A stretch of DNA of 64,000 bases from Aquimarina sp. MAR_2010_214. GTDB taxonomy: Bacteria; Bacteroidota; Bacteroidia; Flavobacteriales; Flavobacteriaceae. The notes beneath the pieces were generated by a model. That model did not search any database. It saw only the letters and a list, made by a program, of their open reading frames with translations, and had not been told where the DNA came from. Below are positions 35,690 through 46,144 of this stretch, piece by piece; positions within the stretch are counted from its first letter, which is position 1, and each line of letters starts with the position of its first letter. The DNA is taken from positions 3,844,001 to 3,908,000 of the forward strand of contig NZ_PJMS01000001.1 of NCBI RefSeq assembly GCF_002846555.1. The letters are read 5' to 3'. The position numbers and the translations under genes are program-made.

Positions 35690-36850
35690 ATGAATAATTT
35701 TCAATATAAAAATCCGACAAAAGTTCTATTTGGTAAAGGTCAAATAGAAAACATTAGCAATGAAATTCCTAAGGACGCCAAAGTATTACTGCTTTATGGT
35801 GGAGGAAGTATTAAAAAGAATGGTATTTATGAACAAGTAAAAACAGCTTTATCTAAAGTGAATGTGATTGAGTTTGGAGGAATTCCTGCCAATCCAGAAT
35901 ACGAAGTATTACTAAAAGCTTTAGATATTATTAAAGAAGAAAAAGTAACATTCTTATTAGCTGTTGGTGGTGGTTCTGTAATTGATGGCACAAAATTCTT
36001 ATCGGCTGCATCATTATTTGAAGGAGAAACTCCTTGGGATATCTTATCAAAAAATATTAGAACTGAAAAAGGGATGCCTTTTGGATCTGTTTTAACTTTA
36101 CCTGCTACTGGTTCAGAAATGAATTCAGGTGCTGTGATTACAAGAGCAGAAACCAAAGAAAAATTTGCAATGGGAGGTCCAGGATTGTTTCCACAATTCT
36201 CAATTCTAGATCCTGAAGTCATAAAATCGATTCCTAAACGTCAAATAGCAAATGGTTTGGCAGATTCATTTACTCACGTTTTAGAACAATACATGACCTA
36301 TTCGGTAGATGCTAAATTACAAGACCGTTTTGCTGAAAGTATTTTGCAAACTTTGATTGAAATTGCACCAACCATGTTGAAGGATGAGTTTGATTATAAA
36401 GCAGCTTCAAATTTTATGTGGAGCTGTACTATGGCTTTAAACGGATTGATTCAGCAAGGTGTACCAAGTGATTGGGCAATTCATATGATGGGACACGAAT
36501 TAACTGCTTTATTTGGAATAGATCACGCAAGAACCTTGGCCATTATAACTGAAAGTCATTACAAAGTAAACCTTGAAGACAAACAAGAAAAATTGGCACA
36601 ATATGCTGAACGTGTTTGGAATGTTACTGATGGAACTTTGGAAGAAAAAGCATTGGCTGGAATTGAAAAAACAACGGAGTTTTTCAAATCGTTAGGAATC
36701 GACACAAAATTGTCTGATTATACTAAAGATTATATAGGTACAGCTGAAATTATTTCAAAACGTTTTGAAGAAAGAGGTTGGAAAGGTATTGGAGAAAAAG
36801 GAAAAGTTACTCCTGCTCTAGTTGAAAAAATAGTTGAAATGAGTTATTAA
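35690..36850 (+). CDS. Iron-type alcohol dehydrogenase, YqhD/BdhA-like
   Basis: A 386-residue protein: NAD(P)-binding GGGS motifs (YGGGSIKKNG, AVGGGSVIDGTKF), LPATGSEMNSGAVI, and metal ligands in LADSFTHVLEQYMT (Asp, His), MGHELTALFGIDHARTL (two His). YqhD-type enzymes reduce aldehydes with NADPH. Fourth gene of the operon and likely its main detoxifying activity. Confidence 0.9.
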   Translation: MNNFQYKNPTKVLFGKGQIENISNEIPKDAKVLLLYGGGSIKKNGIYEQVKTALSKVNVIEFGGIPANPEYEVLLKALDIIKEEKVTFLLAVGGGSVIDGTKFLSAASLFEGETPWDILSKNIRTEKGMPFGSVLTLPATGSEMNSGAVITRAETKEKFAMGGPGLFPQFSILDPEVIKSIPKRQIANGLADSFTHVLEQYMTYSVDAKLQDRFAESILQTLIEIAPTMLKDEFDYKAASNFMWSCTMALNGLIQQGVPSDWAIHMMGHELTALFGIDHARTLAIITESHYKVNLEDKQEKLAQYAERVWNVTDGTLEEKALAGIEKTTEFFKSLGIDTKLSDYTKDYIGTAEIISKRFEERGWKGIGEKGKVTPALVEKIVEMSY

Positions 36851-36856
36851 AAAAAG

Positions 36857-36966
36857 ATGAAAAAATAAAAATTTTAGCATTAATCCTAACCGTAATTATA
36901 GCATCAAGTTGTAAAGAGGCCAAAAAGGAAACGGTTTCTGAAAAATTATTGGAAAGTTTAAAATGA
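36857..36966 (+). pseudogene. Truncated lipoprotein gene
   Basis: After a short MKK stop, another frame reads KILALILTVIIASSCKEAKK, a lipoprotein signal, and stops 15 codons later. This is the 5' stump of an operon gene with a frameshift and the body deleted. Confidence 0.5.
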
Positions 36967-36981
36967 TTTAATTACTTTAAA

Positions 36982-37022
36982 AATAGAAAAAGGTTGTTTA
37001 TGAAATACAACCTTTTTCTATT
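36982..37022 (+). terminator. Intrinsic terminator
   Basis: AATAGAAAAAGGTTGT / ACAACCTTTTTCTATT, a 16 bp stem with a 9-base loop and following T run, ends the TetR-DoxX-nitroreductase-ADH operon. Confidence 0.85.
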
Positions 37023-37065
37023 TTTAAACATTAATCAGAATATATATAAACTATCATTTCTAATT

Positions 37066-37251
37066 TTAGGTTTTCTTTCTAAAAACAAAATAATTGATAT
37101 AAAAAACAAGAAAAATACTTGAAATAGATAACCAGCTTCGATTAATGATGTATTGTGCATTAGAAATATCCTCTAATGAAAATAAAGGATATAGAAATAC
37201 CAATAGCCATAAAAAACTATGTAATATTATTGCTAAATAATCTCTTTGCAT
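37066..37251 (-). pseudogene. N-terminal fragment of a LytS-type histidine kinase
   Basis: Only 61 residues with two membrane helices (LAIILHSFLWLLVFLYPLF and ISSIFLVFYINYFVFRKKT). The order and the FYINYF end are as in the start of LytS/YehU sensors of Bacteroidetes, but the kinase part is absent. Likely a remnant, though a tiny membrane protein cannot be excluded. Confidence 0.45.
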
Positions 37252-37348
37252 TAACTCTTATTAAAAAACTAAAGTAAGATAAACAACACTAATATTCACA
37301 ATCTTATAGACAGTCTTTAGTTTCTTATAGATAAATACTAAGATTTTA

Positions 37349-37610
37349 TCGATCCCATTCCACACACATTATGCTTCCCTCCTTCCTCTTCGATAAGCTT
37401 AGGGAACACGTTGGCACGCATAATAAGTGTTTTATTACCTTTATTTAAAGGAACATTTCGTTAGAAAACTTTTAAAATAAATTGTAGAAACAAAGTGACC
37501 TTTCGGCAACACTTCGACAAGCTCAGCGTGACAACTAAGGATAAGCAGTATGCAAGTGTATTATGATTCAGGTTTATTTATAATAAGACGTTATCTAAAA
37601 TTGCTTTTGA
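37349..37610. repeat. Dispersed intergenic repeat, copy f
   Basis: CCCATTCCACACACATT, ATAAGTGTTTTATTACC, CATTTCGTTAGAAAACTTTT, then ACTTCGACAAGCTCAGCGTG and ATTATGATTC..ATAATAAGACGTTAT. Same family as copies a to d. The rest of the 37252-37757 gap is AT-rich. Confidence 0.65.
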
Positions 37611-37757
37611 ACTCTATCGATATGGTATTTATTATAAACTTTTTATTATAAATTACCCTGTTCTTTCATAATAATCAATATTAGGTTGCAAATAAATGTA
37701 ACAAAACTTATAAAACCTTATCTTATAGATTATAAATCAATCAAAAAACCTTTAAAC

Positions 37758-38966
37758 ATGTTTAATCAACAAAAAACAAAATTCAGGCATCTCACGAGTA
37801 CAACTTTATTAGCATTACTAATTTCTATATCTTCTAATGCGGCTTGGCCTATTATAGCTATAGATACCATCATAGAAGAAAGCGGCAAACCAACCGATTC
37901 ATTAATGAATCAATCAAAATGCATTCAGGTTCAGAATAAAGATGTTATTCGCTCTTTTAACGATCATATTATTTCTAAATCTGAAATGGATGCCTTTATA
38001 AAACAGCAAATGGACTCACTTAATATGCCAGGACTATCAATAGCATTTATTAATAACGATAAAATAGTATATCACAATGCATTAGGAGTTAAAAACAATG
38101 AAACCCAAGAAAAAGTAGACAATGCTACAGTTTTTGATGCTGCTTCTATGTCTAAAACTGTATTTAGCTTTTTTACAATGAAAATGGTAGATGATGGTCT
38201 TCTGGCCTTGGATACACCATTATATACTTATATGGAATATCCAGATATAGCTTATGATGAGCGCTATAAATTAATTACAGCTAGAATGGTGTTATCACAT
38301 ACTAGTGGATTTCCTAATTGGAGATTTCTTGATCAAAAAGGAAATTATAACCCCGATGGTAAGCTTACCATACAGTTTGAACCTGGAACTAAATTTCAAT
38401 ATTCGGGAGAAGGTTATGAATATCTCGCTAAAGTAATTTCGCATCTAAAAGGCGTTGAAAAGAATGGACTACAAGGTTTAATTAACACAGCTATTTTTGA
38501 ACCTCTAGCAATTAAAAACACGAGTTTTGTCTGGAACGATTATATAGAAAACCATCGTGCAGATGGTCATTTAAAGGGTAAACCAAACAAAGGATATAGC
38601 AGCAGTGCCAAAGACCCTAATTTTAAGGCATCGGCCAGCTTACAAACAGAAGCTAAAGCATTTGCAAATTTTCTAATGGCAATTATGAATAATAAAATAT
38701 TATCAGAAAAGAGTCATCAAGAGCTATTAAAAATACAATCAAGCTCACTAGCAACTAAAAAATCTAAAGAGCGTAAATATGGATTAGGGATTGTTATTGA
38801 AGAATCTGATTACGGTACTAATTATTTTCATGGAGGCGATAATTTAAGCAATACAGCATTCTATATGTTCAATAAAGAAAAGAAAGTTGGCTATGTATTT
38901 TTTACTAATTCAGAACATAACGACAGTTTTAACAAAAACTTACTTAAATTAATGATGTATAAGTAA
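37758..38966 (+). CDS. Secreted serine hydrolase (class C beta-lactamase fold)
   Basis: 402 residues from ATG 37758 (MFNQQKTKFRHLTSTTLLAL, signal peptide). The S-x-x-K motif is SMSK in FDAASMSKTVFSFFT; the Tyr motif is FQYSGEGYEYLAKVI; FHGGDNLSNTAF replaces the KTG triad. Such enzymes act on D-Ala peptides or esters; true beta-lactamase activity is uncertain. It is monocistronic and preceded by a dispersed repeat. Confidence 0.85.
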   Translation: MFNQQKTKFRHLTSTTLLALLISISSNAAWPIIAIDTIIEESGKPTDSLMNQSKCIQVQNKDVIRSFNDHIISKSEMDAFIKQQMDSLNMPGLSIAFINNDKIVYHNALGVKNNETQEKVDNATVFDAASMSKTVFSFFTMKMVDDGLLALDTPLYTYMEYPDIAYDERYKLITARMVLSHTSGFPNWRFLDQKGNYNPDGKLTIQFEPGTKFQYSGEGYEYLAKVISHLKGVEKNGLQGLINTAIFEPLAIKNTSFVWNDYIENHRADGHLKGKPNKGYSSSAKDPNFKASASLQTEAKAFANFLMAIMNNKILSEKSHQELLKIQSSSLATKKSKERKYGLGIVIEESDYGTNYFHGGDNLSNTAFYMFNKEKKVGYVFFTNSEHNDSFNKNLLKLMMYK

Positions 38967-39028
38967 ATATATGTAGTTTTTACATTTAAAAGGCTTCAGG
39001 ATATATGTTTTGGAGCTTTTTAATTTAT

Positions 39029-39085
39029 ATGTCATTCCACACACCACATTCCCCTACTCTCCTTATCCTTTCGACAAGCTATTAG
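39029..39085. repeat. Dispersed intergenic repeat, partial copy g
   Basis: GTCATTCCACACACCACATT, CCCCTACTCTCC and CTTTCGACAAGC resemble the left part of the repeat family. It fills most of the gap after the serine hydrolase. Confidence 0.5.
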
Positions 39086-39176
39086 TTTAGCATTTTATAT
39101 TTATAGGAAGTTTAATAATATTATATGAACAACTCTTGGTTGTCTTTTTAAAAATCTACTCCTTCTCTCCTTTTTA

Positions 39177-39614
39177 TTATTTTATTAATTTCCCTTTACA
39201 TTCTGTTAGAATATAATTAAAATGCTCTATATCATCTTTGTTTAGCTTTAGTATTCCTGTTATCGCAACTATATTATCGGTTTTAAACTTTTGTTTATTC
39301 ATAAATTGAAGTTCAACTGCAGTTTCAGGACCGCCTTGACCACAAAAATAGCAAGATGACATTGGACCTTTGGATAAGATGTATAAATTTGATTCTGAGT
39401 CTATATTTAAAAAGTATCCTTTAATAGTTATAAGCTTTCCTTCTAAGGCTTTTACGGAAGGTAAAAATTCAGGATACAAAAAATAATCACCATAAGCAGG
39501 AAAATATTTATCTTCAAAATTGACTTTTGATAAATCTTGCCAAGTTATTTCCTTCTGACTAAAACACAGGGAACAAAATAACAGTATAATCAAATTTAAA
39601 ATTTTATTTCTCAT
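39177..39614 (-). CDS. Secreted protein with CxxC, downstream of FtsX-type permease
   Basis: A 145-residue protein with signal peptide (NLIILLFCSLCFSQ). The motif MSSCYFCGQGGPETAVELQF is conserved in a family of secreted Bacteroidetes and proteobacterial proteins (DUF3299-like); the two Cys suggest metal binding. It overlaps the permease gene by 11 bases and is the last gene of the metal cluster. Confidence 0.65.
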   Translation of the reverse strand: MRNKILNLIILLFCSLCFSQKEITWQDLSKVNFEDKYFPAYGDYFLYPEFLPSVKALEGKLITIKGYFLNIDSESNLYILSKGPMSSCYFCGQGGPETAVELQFMNKQKFKTDNIVAITGILKLNKDDIEHFNYILTECKGKLIK

Positions 39615-40836
39615 TACTTAAAATTGTTGAGATATTCATCTTAATTATTGGAAATATAGCCAGAGAAACTGATAAAATAACCATCATAAAAATTAGCATT
39701 CCTATTTGCAATATTTCCTGAAAAGGCAAGTCTTTAAGCATGTTTTGTTGGTAACTCGATTGCATAAAACGAAGCATCATACGCAATCCTGTTTTAATTA
39801 GTAAAAACCCTAATAAAAATGCAGAAAAGGCTATAATTAACCCTTCATAAATAACCATTTTTATTAATTGAAAATTACTCGCTCCATAAGTTCGTAAAAT
39901 TGCCAAATCGAAAGCACGTTCCTTGACCATTTTATATAGACTAATAAAAATAGTAACACAAGAAATTACTAGAATTAGATAGGCTATCCAAGAGATCGTT
40001 TGAAACCCAACACTTGTATATTCATATAATTTATTTAGCTCGTATTTAGGCAATACAGCTTGTAGATTGGTACGCTTATTAATTTTTCTAGGAAAAGTCA
40101 AAAGCGCTCTAGGACTTTTAAAATTGATTAATAATGACGTTATTTCTTTTTCTTCCTCATGAGTATTATGATGGTTATGCTCTGTATGATTTTCATCTTC
40201 TTCATCAAGCTCACTTTCATGATTATGTACATCCCAGACGCTTTCTAAGTTAGTAATGATTAAACGGTCAATTACTTTTTCTGTTGGTTTTAAAATACCT
40301 ACTACAGTTAATCTATCATCAGAATGTATATCTATACTGTTTTCTACCAACCCATGAGTGCTTAAAAACGTATCACCAATTCTAAGGTTTAATTGTTGGG
40401 CCACGGTATTTCCCAAAACTACTTCCATAGATTTTTCAACAGTACGACCACCCTCCAATTCGGCATTATAAAGAGAGGTATATTCATAGGTTGTTCCTAC
40501 AATTCTAAACCCTTTATAGTTATCACCATAAGAAATAGGGACGGCCAATTTAACCATAGGGTTTTTACTTATTTTTTTTGCTTCATTATAAGAGATATTT
40601 CCTGTTGGATTGTCCAAATGTAATACAGAAGCCAAAACCAGCTGTAACGGACTTCCTTTAGCACCAATAACTAAATCTATTTTACCCAAATTATTTTCTA
40701 TTTGGTTTTTGAAAGACCTTTTTAATTGTTGAATTCCTAAAAGAAGCGCAATACTTAGTGATAAGATAAAGACGCTTAAAAAAGTGTATAATGGTTTAGA
40801 TTTTATGTTTTGTAAACTAATACTCCAAATATTCAT
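39604..40836 (-). CDS. FtsX/MacB-type ABC permease with His-rich loop
   Basis: 410 residues: N-terminal helix (TFLSVFILSLSIALLLGIQQ), a periplasmic MacB-like domain, and three C-terminal helices with FtsX features (FDLAILRTYGASNFQLIKMV). Residues about 204-226 are very rich in His and acidic groups (HNHES, ENHTEHNHHNTHEEE), which points to metal binding in the periplasm. It overlaps the ATPase gene by 4 bases. With the COG0523 neighbours it suggests a zinc-related transporter; this is inference. Confidence 0.85.
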   Translation of the reverse strand: MNIWSISLQNIKSKPLYTFLSVFILSLSIALLLGIQQLKRSFKNQIENNLGKIDLVIGAKGSPLQLVLASVLHLDNPTGNISYNEAKKISKNPMVKLAVPISYGDNYKGFRIVGTTYEYTSLYNAELEGGRTVEKSMEVVLGNTVAQQLNLRIGDTFLSTHGLVENSIDIHSDDRLTVVGILKPTEKVIDRLIITNLESVWDVHNHESELDEEDENHTEHNHHNTHEEEKEITSLLINFKSPRALLTFPRKINKRTNLQAVLPKYELNKLYEYTSVGFQTISWIAYLILVISCVTIFISLYKMVKERAFDLAILRTYGASNFQLIKMVIYEGLIIAFSAFLLGFLLIKTGLRMMLRFMQSSYQQNMLKDLPFQEILQIGMLIFMMVILSVSLAIFPIIKMNISTILSNEK

Positions 40837-41462
40837 AATGTAATTGAATTTTGGAAATATGATTTTATTCTATGGTCGTGAGTAATAACAATCAAATTGG
40901 CATTGGTTTGTTCTGCCTGATTTTTTAGTAACTCAATGACAATTTTACAGTTTTCATCATCTAAACTAGAAGTGGGTTCATCTGCTAAAATAACCTGCGG
41001 ATTATGTATTACTGATAATGCAATACCTAATCGTTGTAATTGCCCTTCACTAAGCTCGCTAATTTTACTTTTTATAAACTCAGATAAACCTAATTGCTTT
41101 AACAGCATTTGAATCTCCTCATTGTTTATAGGTTTTTTGCTGAAAAAAAGGCGCGCTTGTAAATTTTCAAATACATATAAAGATTGAATAGCATGTTTTT
41201 TTTGAAAAACAAGCCCAATATTTTTACCTCTAAATGTATCTAATTTATTATTTTTTAGGCATCCTAAGTCGACTTTGTCTATAATTACTTTTCCACTAAC
41301 GGGTTTCAATATCCCAGCTAAAAGATGCAAAAGAGTGGTCTTTCCAATCCCAGATTTACCTAAAATTAGTAAATTTTCTTGCTTTTCTAAAGCTATATTA
41401 GGAAACCTGAAAATGTATTCTCCTTTTTTATATTGAAATGTAAGATTATCTGTTTGTACCAT
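40833..41462 (-). CDS. LolD-type ABC ATPase
   Basis: About 209 residues from ATG 41462 (MVQTDNLTFQYKKGEYIF). Walker A GKSGIGKTT, signature LSEGQLQRLGIAL (Glu instead of the second Gly), Walker B VILADEPTSSLD, switch His in VITHDHRI. It energises the FtsX-type permease whose gene overlaps it. Confidence 0.9.
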   Translation of the reverse strand: MVQTDNLTFQYKKGEYIFRFPNIALEKQENLLILGKSGIGKTTLLHLLAGILKPVSGKVIIDKVDLGCLKNNKLDTFRGKNIGLVFQKKHAIQSLYVFENLQARLFFSKKPINNEEIQMLLKQLGLSEFIKSKISELSEGQLQRLGIALSVIHNPQVILADEPTSSLDDENCKIVIELLKNQAEQTNANLIVITHDHRIKSYFQNSITL

Positions 41463-41492
41463 TTTAAATTTTAACACCCTCCCTTCTTCTTA

Positions 41493-42692
41493 TTATTCTG
41501 TTATTGGCCAACGATCTTGTTGAGGGAACAATTGTTTTTTCCATACTTGTATTTCAGGCTCTGTGAGGATACAATCCTCCAACTCAGTAATCATTTTTTC
41601 TTTGTTTAGATGTTGCCCTATAAAGACCAATTCTGTTTTCCTGTCACCAAATTGAGCATCCCAATCTGATTCAATTTGATCTTTATTTTCAGAAAAAGAA
41701 GGATAGCTAACTCGTTCTGCAAAAGGCATAGATGCCCACCAAACACCTGCATTGTCAGCTTTGCAAGAACCTCCTGCAGAGCTCCAAACTAAGGCTTGGT
41801 TAGATCTTGAAGCTAACCAAAATAGCCCTTTACTTCTAATAATATTTTGAGGGAAACATTGATTTAGATAGTTTAAAAAACGCTCTGGGTGAAATGGTTT
41901 TTTACTTCTAAAAACAAAGGAACTTATTCCGTATTCTTCGGTTTCTGGCACATGTTCATTTTCTAATTCTTTTATCCATCCTGCAGAAGCTTCGGCCTTT
42001 TCATAATCAAACAAACCTGTATTGAGAACATTTTCCAGTTCAACTTTAGATTCATTCGTATTAATAATAAGTGCTTCTGGATTTAGGCTATGAATAATAG
42101 CCCGAAGTTCTTCTACTTGCTCTTCAGTTACCAAATCAATTTTATTGATAATAATAACGTTGGCAAATTCAATTTGATCAGTCAATAAATTCACAATGGT
42201 TCTATCATCACCTTCTATATTAGTAAGCGACCTTGTTGCAAGATAATCTGCACTCGAAAAATCTTTTAAAAAATTAAACGCGTCGACTACTGTTAGCATA
42301 GTGTCTATATAACTGAATCGGCTTAAATCTATCTTACCATCTTCACTTTCAAAAGTAAAGGTTTGTGCCACAGGAATTGGCTCACTTATCCCAGTACTTT
42401 CGATTAATAAATAATCAAATTTGTTTTGAGATGCTAACTTTTCTACCTCTACCATAAGGTCTTCGCGTAGCGTACAACAAATGCACCCGTTAGACATTTC
42501 TACCAATTTTTCTTCGGTTCTAGAAAGCGTATTTTCATTTTCAATGAATTGAGCATCAATATTTACTTCACTCATATCATTAACAATAACTGCAACTTTT
42601 AAGCCTTTTTTGTTATGTAATACATGGTTTAGTAATGTGGTTTTTCCAGCTCCTAGAAAACCACTTAATACGGTTACGGGTAATTTTTTCAT
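41493..42692 (-). CDS. COG0523 (CobW/ZNG1-like) metallochaperone GTPase
   Basis: A 399-residue GTPase: Walker [10 protein letters not shown], the metal-binding CxCC motif in [16 protein letters not shown] base motif ([10 protein letters not shown]), and a CobW C-terminal domain ([16 protein letters not shown]). COG0523 proteins deliver zinc to client enzymes under zinc limitation. The overlap with the next upstream gene is 4 bases. Nearby folE and mogA could encode clients or linked functions. Confidence 0.9.
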   Translation of the reverse strand: MKKLPVTVLSGFLGAGKTTLLNHVLHNKKGLKVAVIVNDMSEVNIDAQFIENENTLSRTEEKLVEMSNGCICCTLREDLMVEVEKLASQNKFDYLLIESTGISEPIPVAQTFTFESEDGKIDLSRFSYIDTMLTVVDAFNFLKDFSSADYLATRSLTNIEGDDRTIVNLLTDQIEFANVIIINKIDLVTEEQVEELRAIIHSLNPEALIINTNESKVELENVLNTGLFDYEKAEASAGWIKELENEHVPETEEYGISSFVFRSKKPFHPERFLNYLNQCFPQNIIRSKGLFWLASRSNQALVWSSAGGSCKADNAGVWWASMPFAERVSYPSFSENKDQIESDWDAQFGDRKTELVFIGQHLNKEKMITELEDCILTEPEIQVWKKQLFPQQDRWPITE

Positions 42693-43606
42693 TTATTCAA
42701 CAATTTTGATGTATTAAGACTTGATTTGATTGCTTTTTCTAGAATGTAAGGGTCGCTACCTTGCCCAATAGTTAAAAGTTTGGTACCTGTTATGGGAACT
42801 CCTTTAAACGGCCTAATAAACACTTCTCCATCTGGAGTCCTTTCAAAATAGGTATAATTGCTTTCTCCCTCAATTTTAGTACAACCTTTCACTCTTAGTA
42901 TGCATTTAGGTAATGCTTTACAAATGGCATAAATACAATCTGAGTTAGGTAAATTTGGTAAGTCTGAAGAGCAAGAAGACCAATGTGTTTTTTGATGTTC
43001 AAATTTTTGAACACCATTAGTAGATGGTAAGAGCTCCAGAAGAAGAGAAACATCCAAATTATCCATTGTTATAATTTTAGCCATTGGGTTGAGTTCTTTT
43101 ATTTCCTTAATGACTAAAGCTTGTCTATTTTTTCCTGTGTTTGCAAGATGTGTTAGTACAATAAGCGAAGAAATCTGAATTTGATTTGATTCCAGTTCAT
43201 TGTGTTCTCCTCGCTTTTGCCAGTTTTTAACATCTACAACAGATATTTGAATTGGAGGTAAAAACCTATCATTTAATCCAACACCAAGAAATTCCATTAA
43301 GGAACAAGCATCAGAAGTTCCGTTAGCTTCAATTAGAGTAATTCCATTTTCTCTTTTAGGAATTCTATTCACTATATTTCTAAGTTCCATTATACCACTA
43401 CAACATATACAACTACCGCTAAGAGCTTTAATGTTATTAAAATCAACTTGTTGTGTAAGTTGTTGAGCATCCATATTAGCATTTTCATAATCATTGAGAA
43501 TGATAAAAGGATTCCAACCATTATCAATAAATTCAGCTATTAAATATCGTAGCAATGTTGTTTTTCCAGCTCCCAAAAATCCAACAACAGTAATGATAGA
43601 CTCCAT
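42689..43606 (-). CDS. Second COG0523-like GTPase
   Basis: 305 residues: Walker [29 protein letters not shown] with Cx[19 protein letters not shown] switch. Its C-terminal domain is shorter than in the neighbour. Two tandem COG0523 GTPases suggest dedicated metal delivery. Start and stop overlap the neighbours tightly, so they are co-transcribed. Confidence 0.87.
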   Translation of the reverse strand: MESIITVVGFLGAGKTTLLRYLIAEFIDNGWNPFIILNDYENANMDAQQLTQQVDFNNIKALSGSCICCSGIMELRNIVNRIPKRENGITLIEANGTSDACSLMEFLGVGLNDRFLPPIQISVVDVKNWQKRGEHNELESNQIQISSLIVLTHLANTGKNRQALVIKEIKELNPMAKIITMDNLDVSLLLELLPSTNGVQKFEHQKTHWSSCSSDLPNLPNSDCIYAICKALPKCILRVKGCTKIEGESNYTYFERTPDGEVFIRPFKGVPITGTKLLTIGQGSDPYILEKAIKSSLNTSKLLNK

Positions 43607-43640
43607 CTTTTTCTAAGTATCGTTTATTTGCTTACAGCTT

Positions 43641-44174
43641 TTATTTTTTCTTTGGCCTGAAAGGCTTTACAACATCTTCATTACATTCTAAGAAAGGGCC
43701 TTCCATAAGATCTATACAATATGGTACAGCAGGAAAAACAGCATCTAAACATTCTTTTATTGATTTTGGTTTTCCTGGTAGATTAATAATTAAGCTATTT
43801 TTCCTAAGACCAGCAGTTTGTCTTGAAAGAATAGCAGTAGGCACATATTTTAATGATTCAGCTCTCATGAGCTCTCCAAAACCTGGCATCAAGCGATCAC
43901 ATACAGCCTCGGTGGCCTCAGGTGTAACATCCCTTTTAGCAGGGCCTGTACCACCAGTTGTAATAACCAAACAGCAATTTTGATTATCCACCATGTTAAT
44001 GATGGTTTTTTCAATAACCTCTTGTTCATCTGGAACTACTTCATATATCTTTTCCCAAGTTGAAATTAAATATTCATTTAAAGTATCTATGATTGCTTTT
44101 CCACTTATGTCTTCATAAACTCCAGCACTTGCTCTGTCACTTACAGTTATGATTCCTATTTTGACTGCTAGCAT
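43641..44174 (-). CDS. mogA: MogA/MoaB-type molybdopterin adenylyltransferase
   Basis: 177 residues: KIGIITVSDRASAGVYED start, LVITTGGTGPAKRDVTPEAT binding loop, and IINLPGKPKSIKECLDAVFP end, all typical of MogA. It adenylylates molybdopterin before molybdenum insertion. No other moco genes are present here; the place inside a metal-GTPase operon is notable. Confidence 0.88.
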   Translation of the reverse strand: MLAVKIGIITVSDRASAGVYEDISGKAIIDTLNEYLISTWEKIYEVVPDEQEVIEKTIINMVDNQNCCLVITTGGTGPAKRDVTPEATEAVCDRLMPGFGELMRAESLKYVPTAILSRQTAGLRKNSLIINLPGKPKSIKECLDAVFPAVPYCIDLMEGPFLECNEDVVKPFRPKKK

Positions 44175-44402
44175 ATTTATTTTCTTTGTATATGTTTAAA
44201 GTTATCCAGATTTGCTTAGAAGAAGTATATTTTTCTAATCTTCTACCCTATTTACAAAGTATCTGTTCTGTTAACTTTTAAACAGTCGAACTAAGCATTT
44301 TAGGTGTTATGTTTTCTGGAGAATAAACAATAATTTTTTTTAGAATTCAAATCCAAAATAGATTGACTTATACTCCATTTATATTTTGCAGACCTTCTTC
44401 TA

Positions 44403-46091
44403 TTAGTTAATATTAGGTTCAATTTGATTTAGTGTATTCATTTTTTCAATTAAATCTCCTGTAATAGCAACAACTGCAGGTTTTGGAATATTATCTTCAT
44501 CAAAAGGCCATTTACTGGTGGGGTTATTCAGATCTTTAGTTTGCTCTCCTGGGTGTTGAACACTTAAAAATAGTGTTTTCCCGTCTGGAGAAAACCAAGG
44601 ACCGGTAAATTCTGCATCTTTTGGTGCAGAAGCAACCCGAATTACCTTACCTGAATCTTTGCCATACCGTGGAATTACAAATAGACTATTGTTTTTAAAA
44701 GGCATATAAGGTTTATCTTCTCTATTCATAGAACTTCCAGAAATATCTGAAGTCATCCAAAGATTCCCTGATAAATCGAATGCTAAATTATCTGGACAAG
44801 AAAAACCATTTGCTTCTCCTCCTGCTTTATAAGTAGAAGCCTTAAAGGTTAGTGCATCAAAAGCTAAATTATCTTCTTCAATTTTTAAAATAGAACCATG
44901 AAAATCATCTTTACTTATATTGTTCGTTAGCGTTACAAATATATTTCCAGTAATAGGATCTATTTCAATATCCTCTGGTCTATTTAGTTCTGTAGCACCT
45001 AGCAATTTTGCAGCTTCTCGTGCTCTAATCAACACTTCAGTTTGGTCTTTGAATCTATTCTTTAAAATGGGTTGATTCTCCCAATCCAAGGCTAGCCATT
45101 TTCCATTAATAGTATCTGCCACATAAAGTGTTCCTTCCTTTAAAGAACTTGGTTTAGAGGAAATAAATTTATATAAGTGTTCATTATTTTTATCGTCACC
45201 AGTATAAGCAACTACTCGCTTATCTTCAAGTTCATATAACGTACAACATTCGTGAGCAAACCTTCCAAGAGCAATATGTTTTTGTGCAGTTCCATCTTTT
45301 GGATTCACTTCAATCACCCAACCATAATGTTCTGGTGGATAATTATAAAATTTCTCCCAACCTTCGCTACTTGGTCTGTGACTGGGTACATTTGCTTCAT
45401 CATATTCAGTTTCGCCATAAAAACTATCATAATTCTCTTCGCAGGTCAAAAAGGTTTTCCAAGGTGTAATACCACCTGAACAATTACTATGTGTTCCTAT
45501 TAAAGTCGTTTTTCCTTTAATGGGAGTATCCCAATTTATTTGTATTGGGGTTTTTGCTGTAATACGTCTGTTATGAGAATCGTTTTTAACCATTTTCCAA
45601 CGACCATTTTCTTCTTTAATTCTTACAATACTTCCACCAACATTATACATCTCTTTATCAACTTGTGCAATGGTTCTGTGTTCTGATGGATTGTCATAAT
45701 CTCCACGATTAAAATCAGAAACAAAAAGCGGGTTTACATATTCGTGGTTTACCCATAACAAGCCGTCTTTTGGGTTGTTATCATCAAAAGGAATAAAACA
45801 GGTAAAATCGTTATTAAACCCAAAAGTGTCTGTATCACTAATTTCATCACCCCATTTTATGATGGTATGATAGTCTAATCCATTGACTAATAATAAATCA
45901 TCTTCATCAGAAGGAACTAAGTCTTCTAAAACAAGCTTTTTTAGCTCATGAAGTCTTTCTTTAGAAATTGTACTAAAACCACTTGTTGGTGTAGTTGTAT
46001 TGCCACAATTTATTAAAAATTGAGGCATGATAACACCCCCTAAACCGGCTTTCCCTATAAAGGAAATAAATTTTCTTCGATTATACTCCAT
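44403..46091 (-). CDS. phoX: PhoX-family phosphatase
   Basis: 562 residues with a Tat signal (NRRKFISFIGKAGLGG). PhoX features: TLIGTHSNCSGGITPWKTFL, TCEENYDSFYG, RFAHECCTLYE, AYTGDDKNNEHLYKF and ARPEDIEIDP-like NRPEDIEIDPITGNIFV. PhoX is a calcium/iron-dependent periplasmic alkaline phosphatase exported by Tat. There is a gap of 228 bases before mogA without further genes. Its presence in a zinc cluster may reflect use of a zinc-free phosphatase. Confidence 0.85.
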   Translation of the reverse strand: MEYNRRKFISFIGKAGLGGVIMPQFLINCGNTTTPTSGFSTISKERLHELKKLVLEDLVPSDEDDLLLVNGLDYHTIIKWGDEISDTDTFGFNNDFTCFIPFDDNNPKDGLLWVNHEYVNPLFVSDFNRGDYDNPSEHRTIAQVDKEMYNVGGSIVRIKEENGRWKMVKNDSHNRRITAKTPIQINWDTPIKGKTTLIGTHSNCSGGITPWKTFLTCEENYDSFYGETEYDEANVPSHRPSSEGWEKFYNYPPEHYGWVIEVNPKDGTAQKHIALGRFAHECCTLYELEDKRVVAYTGDDKNNEHLYKFISSKPSSLKEGTLYVADTINGKWLALDWENQPILKNRFKDQTEVLIRAREAAKLLGATELNRPEDIEIDPITGNIFVTLTNNISKDDFHGSILKIEEDNLAFDALTFKASTYKAGGEANGFSCPDNLAFDLSGNLWMTSDISGSSMNREDKPYMPFKNNSLFVIPRYGKDSGKVIRVASAPKDAEFTGPWFSPDGKTLFLSVQHPGEQTKDLNNPTSKWPFDEDNIPKPAVVAITGDLIEKMNTLNQIEPNIN

Positions 46092-46144
46092 AATGTTCTT
46101 ATTTCAATAAACTTACTCCAGAACAAATTAGTGACTCCTACTTT

